Positions 1-10,762 of a stretch of DNA of 64,000 nt are shown piece by piece. Both the position numbers and the translations under genes were made by a program. How positions within the stretch are numbered: position 1 is the stretch's first letter; the number at the start of each line of letters is the position of its first letter. The notes beneath the pieces were generated by a model, which ran no database searches, was not told the DNA's origin, and worked only from the letters and a program-made list of their open reading frames with translations. Origin of the DNA: Sepiola atlantica (taxonomy: Eukaryota; Mollusca; Cephalopoda; Sepiida; Sepiolidae). The stretch is taken from positions 127,339,459 to 127,403,458 of the forward strand of contig OY744521.1 in assembly GCA_963556195.1 (NCBI GenBank), read 5' to 3'.

Positions 1-3000
1 GACCCCTAAAAAGTGCGTCCTGACCCCTAAAATTTTCCCCGACCCCTAAATCTCTCCAGCCCCCTAATTTTTCACTCTCCTCCAACCATGAGAAATAATT
101 GGACTTCAAAACAAAAAAAAAACAAAAAAATTTGGCCTGACCCCTAAAAAGTTCGTCCTGACCCCTAAAATTTTCCCCGACCCCTAAATCTCTCCAGCCC
201 CCTTATTTTTCACTCTCCCCCAACCCTGAGAAATATTTTGACTTCAAAACAAAAAAAAACAAAAGAAAACAAAAAAATTTGCCCTGACCCCTAAAAAGTT
301 TGTCCTGACCCCTAAAATTTTCCCCGACCCCTAAATCTCTCCAGCCTCCTAATTTTTCACTCTCCCCCAACCCTGAGTAATATTTTGACTTCAAAACAAA
401 AAAAAAAAAAAAAAAAAAAAAAATTTGGGCTGACCCCTAAAAAGTTCGTCCTGACCCCTAAAATTGTCCCCGACCCCTAAATCTCTCCAGCCCCCTAATT
501 GTTCACTCTCCCCCAACCATGAGATATATTTTGACTTCAAAACAAAAAAAAACAAAAAAAAACAAAAAAATTTGGCCGGACCCCTAAAAAGTTCGTCCTG
601 ACCCCTAAAATTTTCCCCGACCCCTAAATCTCTCTAGCCCCCTAATTTTTCACTCTCCCCCAACCCTGAGAAATATTTTGACTTCAAAACAAAAAAAAAC
701 AAAAAAAAACAAAAAAATTTGGCCTGACCTCTAAAAAGTTCGTCCTGACCCCTAAAATTTTCCCCGACCCCTAAATCTCTCCAGCCCCCTAATTTTTCAC
801 TCTCCTCCAACCATGAGAAATAATTTGACTTCAAAACAAAAAAAAACAAAAAAATTTGGCCTGACCCCTAAAAAGGTCGTCCTGACCCCTAAAATTTTCC
901 CCGACCCCTAAATCTCTCCAGCCCCCTAATTTTTCACTCTCCTCCAACCCTGAGAAATATTTTGACTTCAAAACAAAAAAAAACAAAAAAATTTAGCCTG
1001 ACCCTAAAAAGTCTGTCCTGACCCCTAAAATTTTCCCCGACCCCTAAATCTCTCCAGCCCCCCAATTTTTCACTCTCCCCCAACCCTGAGAAATATTTTG
1101 ATTTCAAAACAAAAAAAAAAAAAAATTTGGCCGGACCCCTAAAAAGTTCGTCCTGACCCCTAAAATTTTCTCCGACCCCTAAATCTCTCCAGCCCCCTAA
1201 TTTTCCACTCTCCCCCAACCCTGAGAAATATTTTGACTTCAAAACAAAAAAAAACAAAAAAAAACAAAAAAATTTGGCCTGACCCCTAAAAAGTTCGTCC
1301 TGACCCCTAAAATTGTCCCCGACCCCTAAATCTCTCCAGCCCCCTAATTTTTCATTCACCCCCAACCATGAGATATATTTTGACTTCAAAACAAAAAAAA
1401 ACAAAAAAATTTGGCCTGACCCCTAAAAAGTGCGTCCTGACCCCTAAAATTTTCCCAGACCCCTAAATCTCTCCAGCCCCCTAATTTTTCACTCTCCTCC
1501 AACCATGAGAAATAATTTGACTTCAAAACAAAAAAAAAACAAAAAAATTTGGCCTGACCCCTAAAAAGTTCGTCCTGACCCCTAAAATTTTCCTCGACCC
1601 CTAAATCTCTCCAGCCCCCATATTTTTCACTCTCCCCCAACCCTGAGAAATATTTTGACTTCAAAACAAAAAAAACAAAAGAAAACAAAAAAATTTAGCC
1701 TGACCCCTAAAAAGTTCGTCCTGACCCCTAAAATTGTCCCCGACCCCTAAATCTCTCCAGCCCCTAATTTTTCACTCTCCCCCAACCATGAGATATATTT
1801 TGACTTCAAAACAAAAAAAAAACAAAAAAATTTTGCCTGACCCCTAAAAAGTTCGTCCTGACCCCTAAAATTTTCCCCGACCCCTAAATCTCTCCAGCCC
1901 CCTAATTTTTCACTCTCCCCCAACCCTGAGAAATATTTTGACTTCAAAACAAAAAAAAACAAAAAAATTTTGCCTGACCCCTAAAAAGGTCGTCCTGACC
2001 CCTAAAGTTTTCCCCGACCCCTAAATCTCTCCAGCCCCCTAATTTTTCATTCTCCTCCAACCATGAGAAATATTTTGACTTCAAAACAAAACAAAACAAA
2101 AAAATTTAGCCTGACGCCTAAAAAGTCTGTCCTAACCCCTAAAATTTTCCCCGACCCCTATATCTCTCCAGCCCCCTAATTTTTCACTCTCCTCCAACCA
2201 TGAGAAATAATTTGACTTCAAAACAAAAAAAAACAAAAAAAAACAAAAAAATTTGGCCGGACCCCTAAAAAGTTCGTCCTGACCCCTAAAATTTTCCCCG
2301 ACCCCTAAATCTCTCTAGCCCCCTAATTTTTCACTCTCCCCCAACCCTGAGAAATATTTTGACTTCAAAACAAAAAAAAAACAAAAAAAAACAAAAAAAT
2401 TTGGCCAGACCTCTAAAAAGTTCGTCCTGACCCCTAAAATTTTCCCCGACCCCTAAATCTCTCCAGCCCCCTAATTTTTCACTCTCCTCCAACCATGAGA
2501 AATAATTTGACTTCAAAACAAAAAAAAACAAAAAAATTTGGCCTGACCCCTAAAAAGGTCGTCCTGACCCCTAAAATTTTCCCCGACCCCTAAATCTCTC
2601 CAGCCCCCTAATTTTTCACTCTCCTCCAACCCTGAGAAATATTTTGACTTCAAAACAAAAAAAAACAAAAAAATTTAGCCTGACCCTAAAATGTCTGTCC
2701 TGACCCCTAAAATTTTCCCCGACCCCTAAATCTCTCCAGCCCCCCAATTTTTCACTCTCCCCCAACCCTGAGAAATATTTTGATTTCAAAACAAAAAAAA
2801 AAAAAAATTTGGCCGGACCCCTAAAAAGTTCGTTCTGACCCCTAAAATTTTCTCCGACCCCTAAATCTCTCCAGCCCCCTAATTTTTCACTCTCCCCCAA
2901 CCCTGAGAAATATTTTGACTTCAAAACAAAAAAAAACAAAAAAAAACAAAAAAATTTGGCCTGACCCCTAAAAAGTTCGTCCTGACCCCTAAAATTGTCC

Positions 3001-3690
3001 CCGACCCCTAAATCTCTCCAGCCCCCTAATTTTTCATTCACCCCCAACCATGAGATATATTTTGACTTCAAAACAAAAAAAAACAAAAAAATTTGGCCTG
3101 ACCCCTAAAAAGTGCGTCCTGACCCCTAAAATTTTCCCAGACCCCTAAATCTCTCCAGCCCCCTAATTTTTCACTCTCCTCCAACCATGAGAAATAATTT
3201 GACTTCAAAACAAAAAAAAAACAAAAAAATTTGGCCTGACCCCTAAAAAGTTCGTCCTGACCCCTAAAATTTTCCTCGACCCCTAAATCTCTCCAGCCCC
3301 CTAATTTTTCACTCTCCCCCAACCCTGAGAAATATTTTGACTTCAAAACAAAAAAAAACAAAAGAAAACAAAAAAATTTAGCCTGACCCCTAAAAAGTTC
3401 GTCCTGACCCCTAAAATTGTCCCCGACCCCTAAATCTCTCCAGCCCCTAATTTTTCACTCTCCCCCAACCATGAGATATATTTTGACTTCAAAACAAAAA
3501 AAAACAAAAAATTTTTGCCTGACCCCTAAAAAGTTCGTCCTGACCCCTAAAATTTTCCCCGACCCCAAAATCTCTCCAGCCCCCTAATTTTTCACTCTCC
3601 CCCAACCATGAGAAATATTTTCAGTTCAAAACCAAAAAAAAGAAAAAAATTTGGCCTGACCCCTAAAAAGTTCGTCCTGACCCCTAAAAT
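1..3690. repeat. ~140 bp satellite array with higher-order structure
   Basis: About 26 tandem units of 138-147 bp fill this stretch; length differences lie mostly in an A-rich tract (runs of A broken by C). Each unit holds the core TGACCCCTAAA three to four times at ~20-25 bp spacing, so the monomer itself grew from a shorter repeat. Rare variants recur together about 1682 bp apart: a shortened CTGACCCTAAAA near 1000 and 2680, CCCCCCAATTTTTC near 1060 and 2745, and the CCAGCCCCTAATT variant near 1760 and 3445. That gives a higher-order repeat of about 12 monomers. Long minus-strand reading frames here repeat with the satellite and are not genes. The array starts before the window. Confidence 0.95.
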
Positions 3691-3693
3691 TTT

Positions 3694-5030
3694 CCCGATA
3701 CGACTCTACCTCTACACTTCTCAAAAAAGGAGGAGATAATGCATGGGATGAGTGCATCATGACAACGGACCCGATACGACCCTACCTCAACACTTCTCAA
3801 AAAAGGAGGAGATAATGCATGGGAATAGTGCATCATGACAACGTAACCGATACGACCCTTCCTCAACAGTTCTAAAAAAAGGTGGAGATAAGGCATGGGA
3901 TGAGGGCACTATGACAACGAAACCGATACTACCTCAACACTTCTCAAAAAAGGAGGAGATAATGCATGGGATGAGTGCATCATGACAACGGAACCGATAC
4001 GACCCTACCTCTACACTTCTCAAAAAAGGAGGAGATAATGCATGGGATGAGGGCACTATGACAACGAAACCGATACTACCTCAACACTTCTCAAAAAAGG
4101 AAGATGATAATGCATGGGATGAGTGCATCATGACAACGGAACCGATACAACCCTACCTCAACACTTCTCAAAAAAGGAGGAGATAATGCATGGGAATAGT
4201 GCATCATGACAACGGACCCGATACGACCCTACCTCAACACTTCTCAAAAAAGGAGGAGATAATGCATGGGATGAGTGCATCATGACAACGGAACCGATAC
4301 GACCCTACCTCAACACTCCTAAAAAAAGGAGGAGATAATGCATGGGATGAGGGCATCATGACAACGGAACCGATACGACCCTACCTCAACATTTCTCAAA
4401 AAAGGAAGAGATAATGCATGGGAATAGTGCATCATGACAACAGAACCGATACGACCCTACCTCTACACTTCTCAAAAAAGGAGGAGATAATGCATGGGAT
4501 GAGTGCATCATGACAACGGAACCGATACGACCCTACCTCAAGACTTCTAAAAAAAGGAGGAGATAATGCATGGGATGAGGGCATCATGACAACGGAACCG
4601 ATACGACCCTACCTCAACATTTCTCAAAAAAGGAAGAGATAATGCATGGGATGAGGGCATCATGACAACGGAACCGATACGACCCTACCTCAAGACTTCT
4701 AAAAAAAGGAGGAGATAATGCATGGGATGAGGGCATCATGACAACGGAACCGATACGACCCTACCTCAAGACTTCTAAAAAAAGGAGGAGATAATGCATG
4801 GGATGAGGGCATCATGACAACGGAACCGATACGACCCTACCTCAACATTTCTCAAAAAAGGAAGAGATAATGCATGGGATGAGGGCATCATGACAACGGA
4901 ACCGATACGACCCTACCTCAACATTTCTCAAAAAAGGAGGAGGTAATGCATGGGATCAGTGCATCATGACAACGGAACCGATACTACCCTACCTCAACAC
5001 TTCTCAAGAAAGGAGGAGGTAATGCTCACA
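3694..5030. repeat. 76 bp satellite array (U2-repeat-like unit)
   Basis: About 17 head-to-tail copies of a ~76 bp unit; a typical stretch reads CCGATACGACCCTACCTCAA, then CACTTCTCAAAAAAGGAGG, then AGATAATGCATGGGATGAG, then TGCATCATGACAACGG. Copies differ by a few point changes and occasional short deletions (for example near 3925 and 4075). The reverse complement carries GTTGTCATGATG...CCCATGCATTATCTCCTCC, which resembles the dispersed unit TGTTGTCATGATACCATCC...CAGGCATTACCTCCTCC at 5.9, 12.7 and 34.4 kb. I infer the array arose by tandem growth of that dispersed unit. No coding potential is seen. Confidence 0.93.
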
Positions 5031-5440
5031 CCGGCGAATACCGTAACCCCCCCCCCCCCCCAATTTGGCCTGAAAGGAGGAGGTAATTCCTATCATGATA
5101 ACAGAACGGCCACAGGGAGGGAGGGGGGGAAATATTAGCGTCTATTAATAATTATGAAAGAAAGTGTGTGAGGGAAAAAAAACTGCCACTCTCTGACGTC
5201 ATGATGACCTGATATAACCGGACACAATTTAGAGCAAGACCGGGTACATCCGGCAAGGGATTATGGGACAGGTGCGGATGTGATTGAGCAACCCTTGTTT
5301 CACTACACACTCTTAACGTAGGATTCCTATGTTGTTATTGATGCAACCGGACAGAAGTTATTGGATGATCTGATAGAACCGGACACAATTTAGGGCAAGA
5401 CCGGGTACATCCGGCAAGGGATTATGGGATGTTTACAGTG
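5031..5440. repeat. Array edge and a ~65 bp direct repeat
   Basis: A C15 homopolymer lies near 5050 and two last fragments of the GGAGGAGGTAAT unit follow. Then a near-identical ~65 bp sequence occurs twice, at about 5205-5271 and 5366-5430, 161 bp apart. Both copies contain CCGGACACAATTTAG, GACCGGGTACATCCGGCAAG and GGATTATGGGA. A third partial CCGGACA lies at 5346. I do not recognise the family; it could be the inner part of a small non-autonomous element. Confidence 0.7.
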
Positions 5441-5868
5441 ACTTGGCATTTTTATCGGATTAGTACATAAATACATTAGATTATTTAGAATTTAGTACAT
5501 ATTAACGTTCAAAATGTCGTGGAAAATACGAAAAAACTGCTACCTTTTGTCGGAAAGTGGTCCGGTTGACTGTCAGCGAGTGAATCGTTATTTGCGATTT
5601 TGAGATATTATGATCCCAGGATATGTACGGTGCTGAAGATATAAACTTTTTGACATGTCGTCGGGTAGTTTTTGAGGAGAAGCTTCACATACAGACATAC
5701 ATACATACATACATACATATAGACAACTGCCCTTTATATAAGAGATTACTAATGGAGATATATATATATACATTACTGGAGATTTGGTATCTGTCTGTCT
5801 GAAGCCAAACTATTACTTCTATATCTGAAGTCGAACTATACTATTGCTATCTCTCAACAATCAATCCC
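5441..5868. other. Unassigned AT-rich spacer with a microsatellite
   Basis: No gene or known repeat is seen. A tetranucleotide run (ACAT)n covers roughly 5690-5720 and a short (TA)n lies near 5760. Confidence 0.5.
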
Positions 5869-6185
5869 GGTGGGGGGGGGGTAGTGTATTAGCTGTTTTT
5901 TGTCATGATACCATCTTCCCATTGATTACCTCCTCCTCTTTTTTTTGGTGGGGGGGGGGGCATAGTATAGTATTTGTTCTCTTGTTGAGACCACTCTTCC
6001 AGGTATTCCCTTCTCCTTTTTTTTAAGAGGGGGTTGGGTTAATGTAATATCTGTTCTTTTATCATGAGACTATCCTCCCAGGCATTAATTCTTCTCTTGA
6101 TGGGTAGTGGAGTATATGTTTGTTCGTCATAATATCATCCTTCCAGGCATTACCTCCTCCTTTGAATGTAGTATATGTTCGTTTG
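5868..6185 (+). repeat. Small array of U2-snRNA-derived units
   Basis: Four to five degenerate units of ~60-80 bp follow one another. Each has a head like GTAATATCTGTTCTTTTATC, a GTCATGATACCATCxTCCCAG middle and a CATTACCTCCTCC(T)n end, often followed by a G-run. The head corresponds to the U2 snRNA segment GTGTAGTATCTGTTCT. G-rich ends such as GGGGGGGG at 5872 and 5951 separate units. The same unit recurs at 12.6-13.1, 30.8, 32.1 and 34.2-34.5 kb. Confidence 0.75.
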
Positions 6186-6289
6186 CCATATATAGTAACA
6201 TCTTAAATTATTTAAACATTTCTCTCCCTCCTTTGTACTCTCCAAATCCAAAATGTGTTTTCACTTTCCTCTTATTAAATAATCACATC

Positions 6290-6475
6290 GACACACCAGT
6301 TCTTGTTTGCTCACCGAAGTTAAGCAACGTTGAGTCTGGTCAGTACCAGATGGGTGACCATTTAGAAATACCAAGCGCTGTATGTGAGAAGAGGTCGACA
6401 CCTCTCTGCAAGAACTGCAAAACCTAATGTCATCTCCCCTGATCGAGATATACATGCGACTGGGGCCCGCTTATG
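6290..6475 (+). mobile_element. 5S rRNA-derived SINE-like repeat
   Basis: Positions ~6300-6390 match the 3' two thirds of animal 5S rRNA: CACCGAAGTTAAGCAACGTT, then GGTCAGTACCAGATGGGTGA, CC, and AATACCAAGCGCTGTA. This covers the internal promoter (A box, intermediate element, C box). The 5' ~25 nt of 5S are poorly conserved and the sequence then continues into unrelated DNA (GTCGACACCTCTCTGCAAG...). A true 5S gene would end near 6390 with a T-run, which is absent, so this is either a SINE with a 5S head (SINE3-type) or a 5S pseudogene fused to other sequence. Confidence 0.7.
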
Positions 6476-6479
6476 AATT

Positions 6480-6890
6480 TAATATTCCCTAGAAACTTCC
6501 TCCTTTGAAGGAAGCCGACTCAACCTACCCAGAATTAATACTGCTTCATTTTATTTTTTGTTGTTTTCTCTTATTAAAGACGGTTTAAGTCTGAGTGAGA
6601 GGGAGATAAGTTTTAAAAGAAAGATGTTATACACATTTTTAAAAACTTTTCTATTTGTATTATGTATCTGGACAACGCCGAGTATCCTTGCTAGTTAATC
6701 GTAAAGGTTTATGACAAGTTGACGATAATAAACTTAAAGTAATTTTGGGTCACTGTAATTTGTGTAGCGTGAATGAAATATAGACGATTGTCACTTCTTT
6801 AGATGTACCATGTTCCATGCTAACAATTAAAGTATAATTATGCGGAAAATGGAGGAAATTGATTGTTTGAAATGAAAGAAGTAAAATAAT
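6480..6890. other. Unassigned AT-rich spacer
   Basis: Nothing recognisable. The sequence is AT-rich with no sustained reading frame or clear internal repeat. Confidence 0.45.
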
Positions 6891-7625
6891 GATTAGAAAA
6901 CACACATCTAAATGAATAAATGCGAAAGTTTTTTTCCACCTATCTGAACTATATTAGCATCAAAACGACTTACACTTTTTAATTCTATGATACAACATAT
7001 TATTTACCTCCTTGCAAGGAGGTTAGACACAAGGTCAGGTGTGGTTTTGAGAAGACAGTGCATTAGGATAAGCGCACTCTTGCTTACAAAAAATACCGGA
7101 GCAGCCCCATCGATATTCCCCAGTAGGGGCGCCTCATGCGACTAGCAATAAACTAACCCCTTCTCAGAGAGAAGGTAAAGCCTGGGAAGGTGCACCTCCT
7201 AGGACTGAACAGAACCATACATCAGTCCAACAGCAACAAAGCAACGGTCAGACTGATTTGTATCATAATTCTATGATGCAGCATAATGTTTTGAAATACC
7301 GTATATATAGTAATTTGTAAACACCCAGAAAACATCTATAGGTATTCCTCATTTGCGTATTTATTTTATTAACAATTTTTAATAAATTAATATTCTGTAA
7401 TATACATTTGTAATTTGTATTATTAAATTTTCTTATATATATGCAATAGTTTTGTCGATAGTAATATAATTATAATTATTGATGAAAAGCGATTTAATGA
7501 AAGCGATTTAATAATTTTTCAGAATTTCATTTTCATTAACTTTCAAAGGAGATATTCACATAAAAACTTCCGATTTAAACTTACAGCATTAGTAAAACGT
7601 CTGATGTCGCTATGACGACACTTAA
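6891..7625 (+). repeat. Interspersed repeat family A (copy split by a SINE)
   Basis: The segments 6905-7000 and 7267-7625 align with one continuous stretch at 31640-32015. Shared markers are AATGAATAAATGCGAAAG, CTATATTAGCATCAAAACG, CTCATTTGCGTATTTATTTT, AATATACATTTGTAATTTGTA and AAACGTCTGATGTCGCT. The copy is interrupted by the SINE at 7001-7266. A shorter copy lies at 34090-34168. The family is unidentified and shows no coding capacity. Confidence 0.75.
7001..7266 (-). mobile_element. SINE insertion with target-site duplication
   Basis: Read on the minus strand, this contains GTCCTAGGAGGTGCACC, CTTCCCAGGCTTTACCTTC, then a tail CCACACCTGACCTTGTGTCT followed by the hairpin CCTCCTTGCAAGGAGG and TAAATA. 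The middle and tail match the U2-headed SINE at 29919-30225. Imperfect 19 bp duplications flank it: AATTCTATGATACAACATA at 6981-6999 and AATTCTATGATGCAGCATA at 7267-7285 (two mismatches). Its head is diverged and I cannot tell whether it was U2- or tRNA-derived. Confidence 0.75.
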
Positions 7626-8084
7626 AATTATTTATTTGCACAAACTATAAAAATTTCCATGGTCAAAAGTTTATCTTACTCGTAGCTAGAATCATCTCAG
7701 TCACTACAATACTACATTTACTCTAGGGGCTATCCTACTTAAGATGTCCCCAAATTTGTTGGAAATTTTATTTTTTATAAATATATTTACATACAAGGAT
7801 TTCATTGGAATAAAACGGGAGAAAAAACAAAACAAAAAATTTGGTTAGTAAGACCCTCCCAACCCTTTCTAAATAATAGACCGCCCACTATTTTTCTGTT
7901 TGTTCAAAATCGAAAACAAGCAGGTCGATCTCTAAATGGGAGTGGGATCTAAGTGTGAGAAAAAAACGGGGGATGGAGTTTGATAAATGGGTGGTGTCCT
8001 TTCAAGATAAATACTATTATTGGGAAGCTAAGGACAAAAAATTGAAAGCAGGGAGTGAGCATCTTGGAGGATTTCTGTTATGGG
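7626..8084. other. Unassigned spacer, possibly LINE 3' flank
   Basis: No gene seen. It lies between repeat family A and the 3' end of the Tx1-like LINE. Long A/T runs and GGGAG-rich patches occur, and part may be LINE 3' UTR. Confidence 0.4.
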
Positions 8085-8334
8085 GGCGGGGGTTAGCTCA
8101 TTCACTCGACTAACTAAGAGGCTAAACTTACTCAAAAGGCTGGGGTCATATAGGACCAGGAACCGCATGCACCATGCTCAGGCAGGGAACACATACTCAT
8201 ACTTGACTCCTTTTCGTATACAAAAGCTTGCTAGTTGTATCCACCTTTTCTCAAATACCGAGGAATGTAATCTTTTTCAATCACATCTGATCTTGAGCTT
8301 CAGTTAGTGTTTGAAGAACGCAATCAGATCCTGA

Positions 8335-8703
8335 TCAGCAAAAGATTAAACCCCTTGGTTCACTCTCAGATGTGACATCCACACCACAATTCGCGCTACG
8401 GCCAGGATCACAAGAAACATCATTCATCGTCTCTCTTTCCCACGGCGGCCAGACGTTGTCGATTACATAGGATACATTTAGCGGCAGAGGATGCTCGGGA
8501 TCGAAACGAGCAGTCACTTCTAAGTTTGCAGTATTGGAAGAAAGTATGATTTGACGTTTCTTCTTCGAGTGTGTTGCAGCTGGGACATTTGGGCGAATCC
8601 TCCATTCATGACTGTATTTTATGGCATTGAGAGGCAATGCATTGAGGGCCAATTGCCAGGTCAGAGAGCACTCAGAGTTGTTGAGGTTACTCGTACCTGG
8701 CAC
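8335..8703 (-). pseudogene. Tx1-like LINE C-terminal cysteine-rich region
   Basis: Two overlapping frames split one domain by a frameshift near 8580. 8703-8590 gives LTWQLALNALPLNAIKYSHE, then W; 8605-8420 gives SPKCPSCNTLEEETSNHTFF, QYCKL. Together they form the usual LINE C-terminal pattern LAWxLALNALPL...CPxC...ExxxHxFFxC, a possible zinc-binding unit. Further degenerate sequence similar to the LINE C-terminus continues to about 8085. Confidence 0.65.
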
Positions 8704-8779
8704 ACAACCTTATTCAAAGTGGATCCCCCTTCTTTTAACATCCAAACTTTTCGACTAACAGATCCTCAGCTGCTTCCCT

Positions 8780-9460
8780 CACTAAACTGTTGTGGAGTTC
8801 TTTTCTAGATGAGCAAAAAAGGACACCCCATTCCTTAGCTTGCAAAGTAGTGGCTCCAACACAAAGATGTAAAGCAGTCCTAAGACACCGATCAGGAGAT
8901 AGTGAAAGATTCCGAATGTGTTGCGTGTACCTGCACCACTGCCGTCGGTGAATGATACAGAACAGAGATCCATTTGCGGAAGTCCAGTTTAAAACTGGCT
9001 GTCTCTGAAACAGATGACAAGAAGCAATGGTTGACTCTGTGGAAATCTTCGGACTGATACAAGTTGATCAGCTTAGTTCTGCTTGAGTTCGATCGACTCT
9101 CAAATAACACACTGCAACCGGTTCGATAAGATCTTAGCAAAAATCTTTAACTCTGTGTTTAGAAGAGTTATGGGCTTGTAATCGTCTAGTTCTATGCCTG
9201 TCCTTCTTCTTCAGCAATGTGATCATTCTCTTGGTGACTTGACCCAGGATAGAACTTTCGTCAAACCAATGGTTGAACACATCCATCAAAAGTGATACAA
9301 AGATGCACGACAGACTCAAATACAATTCATAGGGAAGACCATCAAGTCCCGGTGATTTATTGCAGCCAACCTTCTTCAATGCAGCCAAGACCTCATGCTC
9401 CATAACTCTGCTTTTGTAACCAGCTGCTCTAGCAGCATCCAGGCAGAGAGAGTCAGCCAA
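8780..9460 (-). pseudogene. Tx1-like LINE reverse transcriptase (core deleted)
   Basis: 9460-9134 carries VLAALKKVGCNKSPGLDGLP, FNHWFDESSILGQVTKRM and ITLLKKKD, the N-terminal fingers. The next frames give KILAKILSNRL, DFHRVNHCFLSS (motif A region, where AFDRVNH is usual), WISVLYHSPTAVVQVHAT and LLYIFVLEPLLCKLRNG. Motif B is damaged and the FADD catalytic motif C is absent: the sequence runs directly into the C-terminal part. Such an enzyme could not polymerise DNA. The frame shifts at least three times. Confidence 0.75.
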
Positions 9461-9725
9461 ATAGTTGCCAAACTTTTGAAATCGGAGGTTTAGCAGTTGG
9501 GTTAAGCACTTCTCGAAACCCCTTGCAAATCTCCCAAAGTACGTTCATCCGGGTGTCTGAATTTTCAAATGTACCTATCCAAGCCATGCTAAGAAACTTC
9601 CATATGCTCATCCGCATCAGAGTTCATGGCTTTGTTGGATACTTTCCTTAACCTAGCCCAAGCTACTTGGCCATCATAACGCTCACTAGCCTTGTGCTGT
9701 AGGTCCTGCTTAGCTAGTTCTATGC

Positions 9726-10010
9726 TTACAGTATCCCCCCAGCTACCGCCCGGGTTAGTTTTTTGTCTAAGTGCTTCTTTGCCTTGGTCTTATCTAGTGC
9801 GAGATGCTGAGCATATTTGACAGAGAAGCTTCTGATCTTAGTTTTCAAGCTGACCCACCACTTACTCCCGGTAACCGCTCCCACTGAAGTCCGCTGGATA
9901 AATAGTTGTAGCTTTTCCCGGAAGTTTCGTATCTTCAGCAAGGAGGTATTCAACTTCCAGTAGCCAGTTAATTTTGGCCTATTTCTTAAGTTCAACTGGG
10001 CCATAAGTTC
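9726..10010 (-). pseudogene. Tx1-like LINE endonuclease-RT linker
   Basis: The frame reads LNLRNRPKLTGYWKLNTSLL, then FREKLQLFIQ, KWWVSLKTKIRSFSVKYAQ and a Lys-rich end. The block 'GYWKLNTSLL...F...KWW..LK..I..F...Y' is characteristic of the region between endonuclease and RT in TX1-type LINEs. It is what places this copy in that clade. A frameshift separates it from both neighbours. Confidence 0.75.
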
Positions 10011-10190
10011 GACTTATGGTCTGATTGACCTAGCTAGTGGAAAGTAGGACATGATATAAAGTCTATGTCACCTCTTCTAACTCACATCCTACCCAAATAA
10101 GTATTCGGGTAGGAAGGCACACTATTTGTTCATGTCCACGTCTCCTGCCCCGGATGATCAACACAAAACCTGTCGACAAGAATCTAGCTA

Positions 10191-10690
10191 TCAGGTCAGC
10201 CAGGCTGGTTTCACACTTCTCTGGCCCTCTACCCCCCCCCCAACCTTGTCTTTCTTGGAATCAAGGATGGCATTCCAATCTTCCATTAAAACTATGTGCT
10301 TTGGACATGCGACAAACACGTCCAAGCCCCAAAAAAAGGAGACACTCTCTCGAATAGTGTTTGTCACATGAACCGTTACAATCCGAAACTCTAAATCTTT
10401 TACAGCAATATCAGCCACAATCAACTTGCTCTCTTATTCTTATGGACAACTTTGATCGTCGCAGACAGGGTGCGTTTCACAAACAAGAAGACACCCTTCC
10501 CTTGGGGATTCCCATATGCTGAGAAGACGTCAAAGTCTCTGGTCAGCACCTGACAATCCCTAAACGAAATGAAATGCGTCTCCTCGATCGCAGCTACATG
10601 CACTCCCAGGGGCAAAAGACTTCTCCGGACGTGAACTACCCGGTTTGAAGACCTCATGTCCCTCGCATTCAAACTAGCCAAGTACAGTCA
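10191..10690 (-). pseudogene. Tx1-like LINE APE-type endonuclease domain (partial)
   Basis: Two frames give the N-terminal half of an apurinic-like endonuclease. 10681-10421 reads LNARDMRSSNRVVHVRRSLL, then HVAAIEETHF (the E of the ETH motif binds metal), and ends GVFLFVKRTL. 10424-10191 reads IAVKDLEFRIVTVHVTNT, then VLMEDWNAILDS, the usual GDWN(A/T) position with G and first D altered to M-E. This domain nicks the target DNA in LINE retrotransposition. The frameshift near 10421 and the altered metal-site residue argue the copy is dead. Confidence 0.7.
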
Positions 10691-10762
10691 GTGACTTACC
10701 TTAAGAAGTGTTGTACTCGGTTCCGAAGTCTGCTGGCGAAATGCGCCATGCTCAATGTGGCT

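Noticed and set aside
203..3361. Repeated minus-strand open frames of 60-156 codons with KSKYFSGLGESEKLGGWRDL-like text
   Set aside because: They are periodic translations of the satellite; the same peptide recurs with each monomer and shows no gene structure.
6290..6400. A functional 5S rRNA gene
   Set aside because: The first ~25 bases and the terminal T-run are not conserved.
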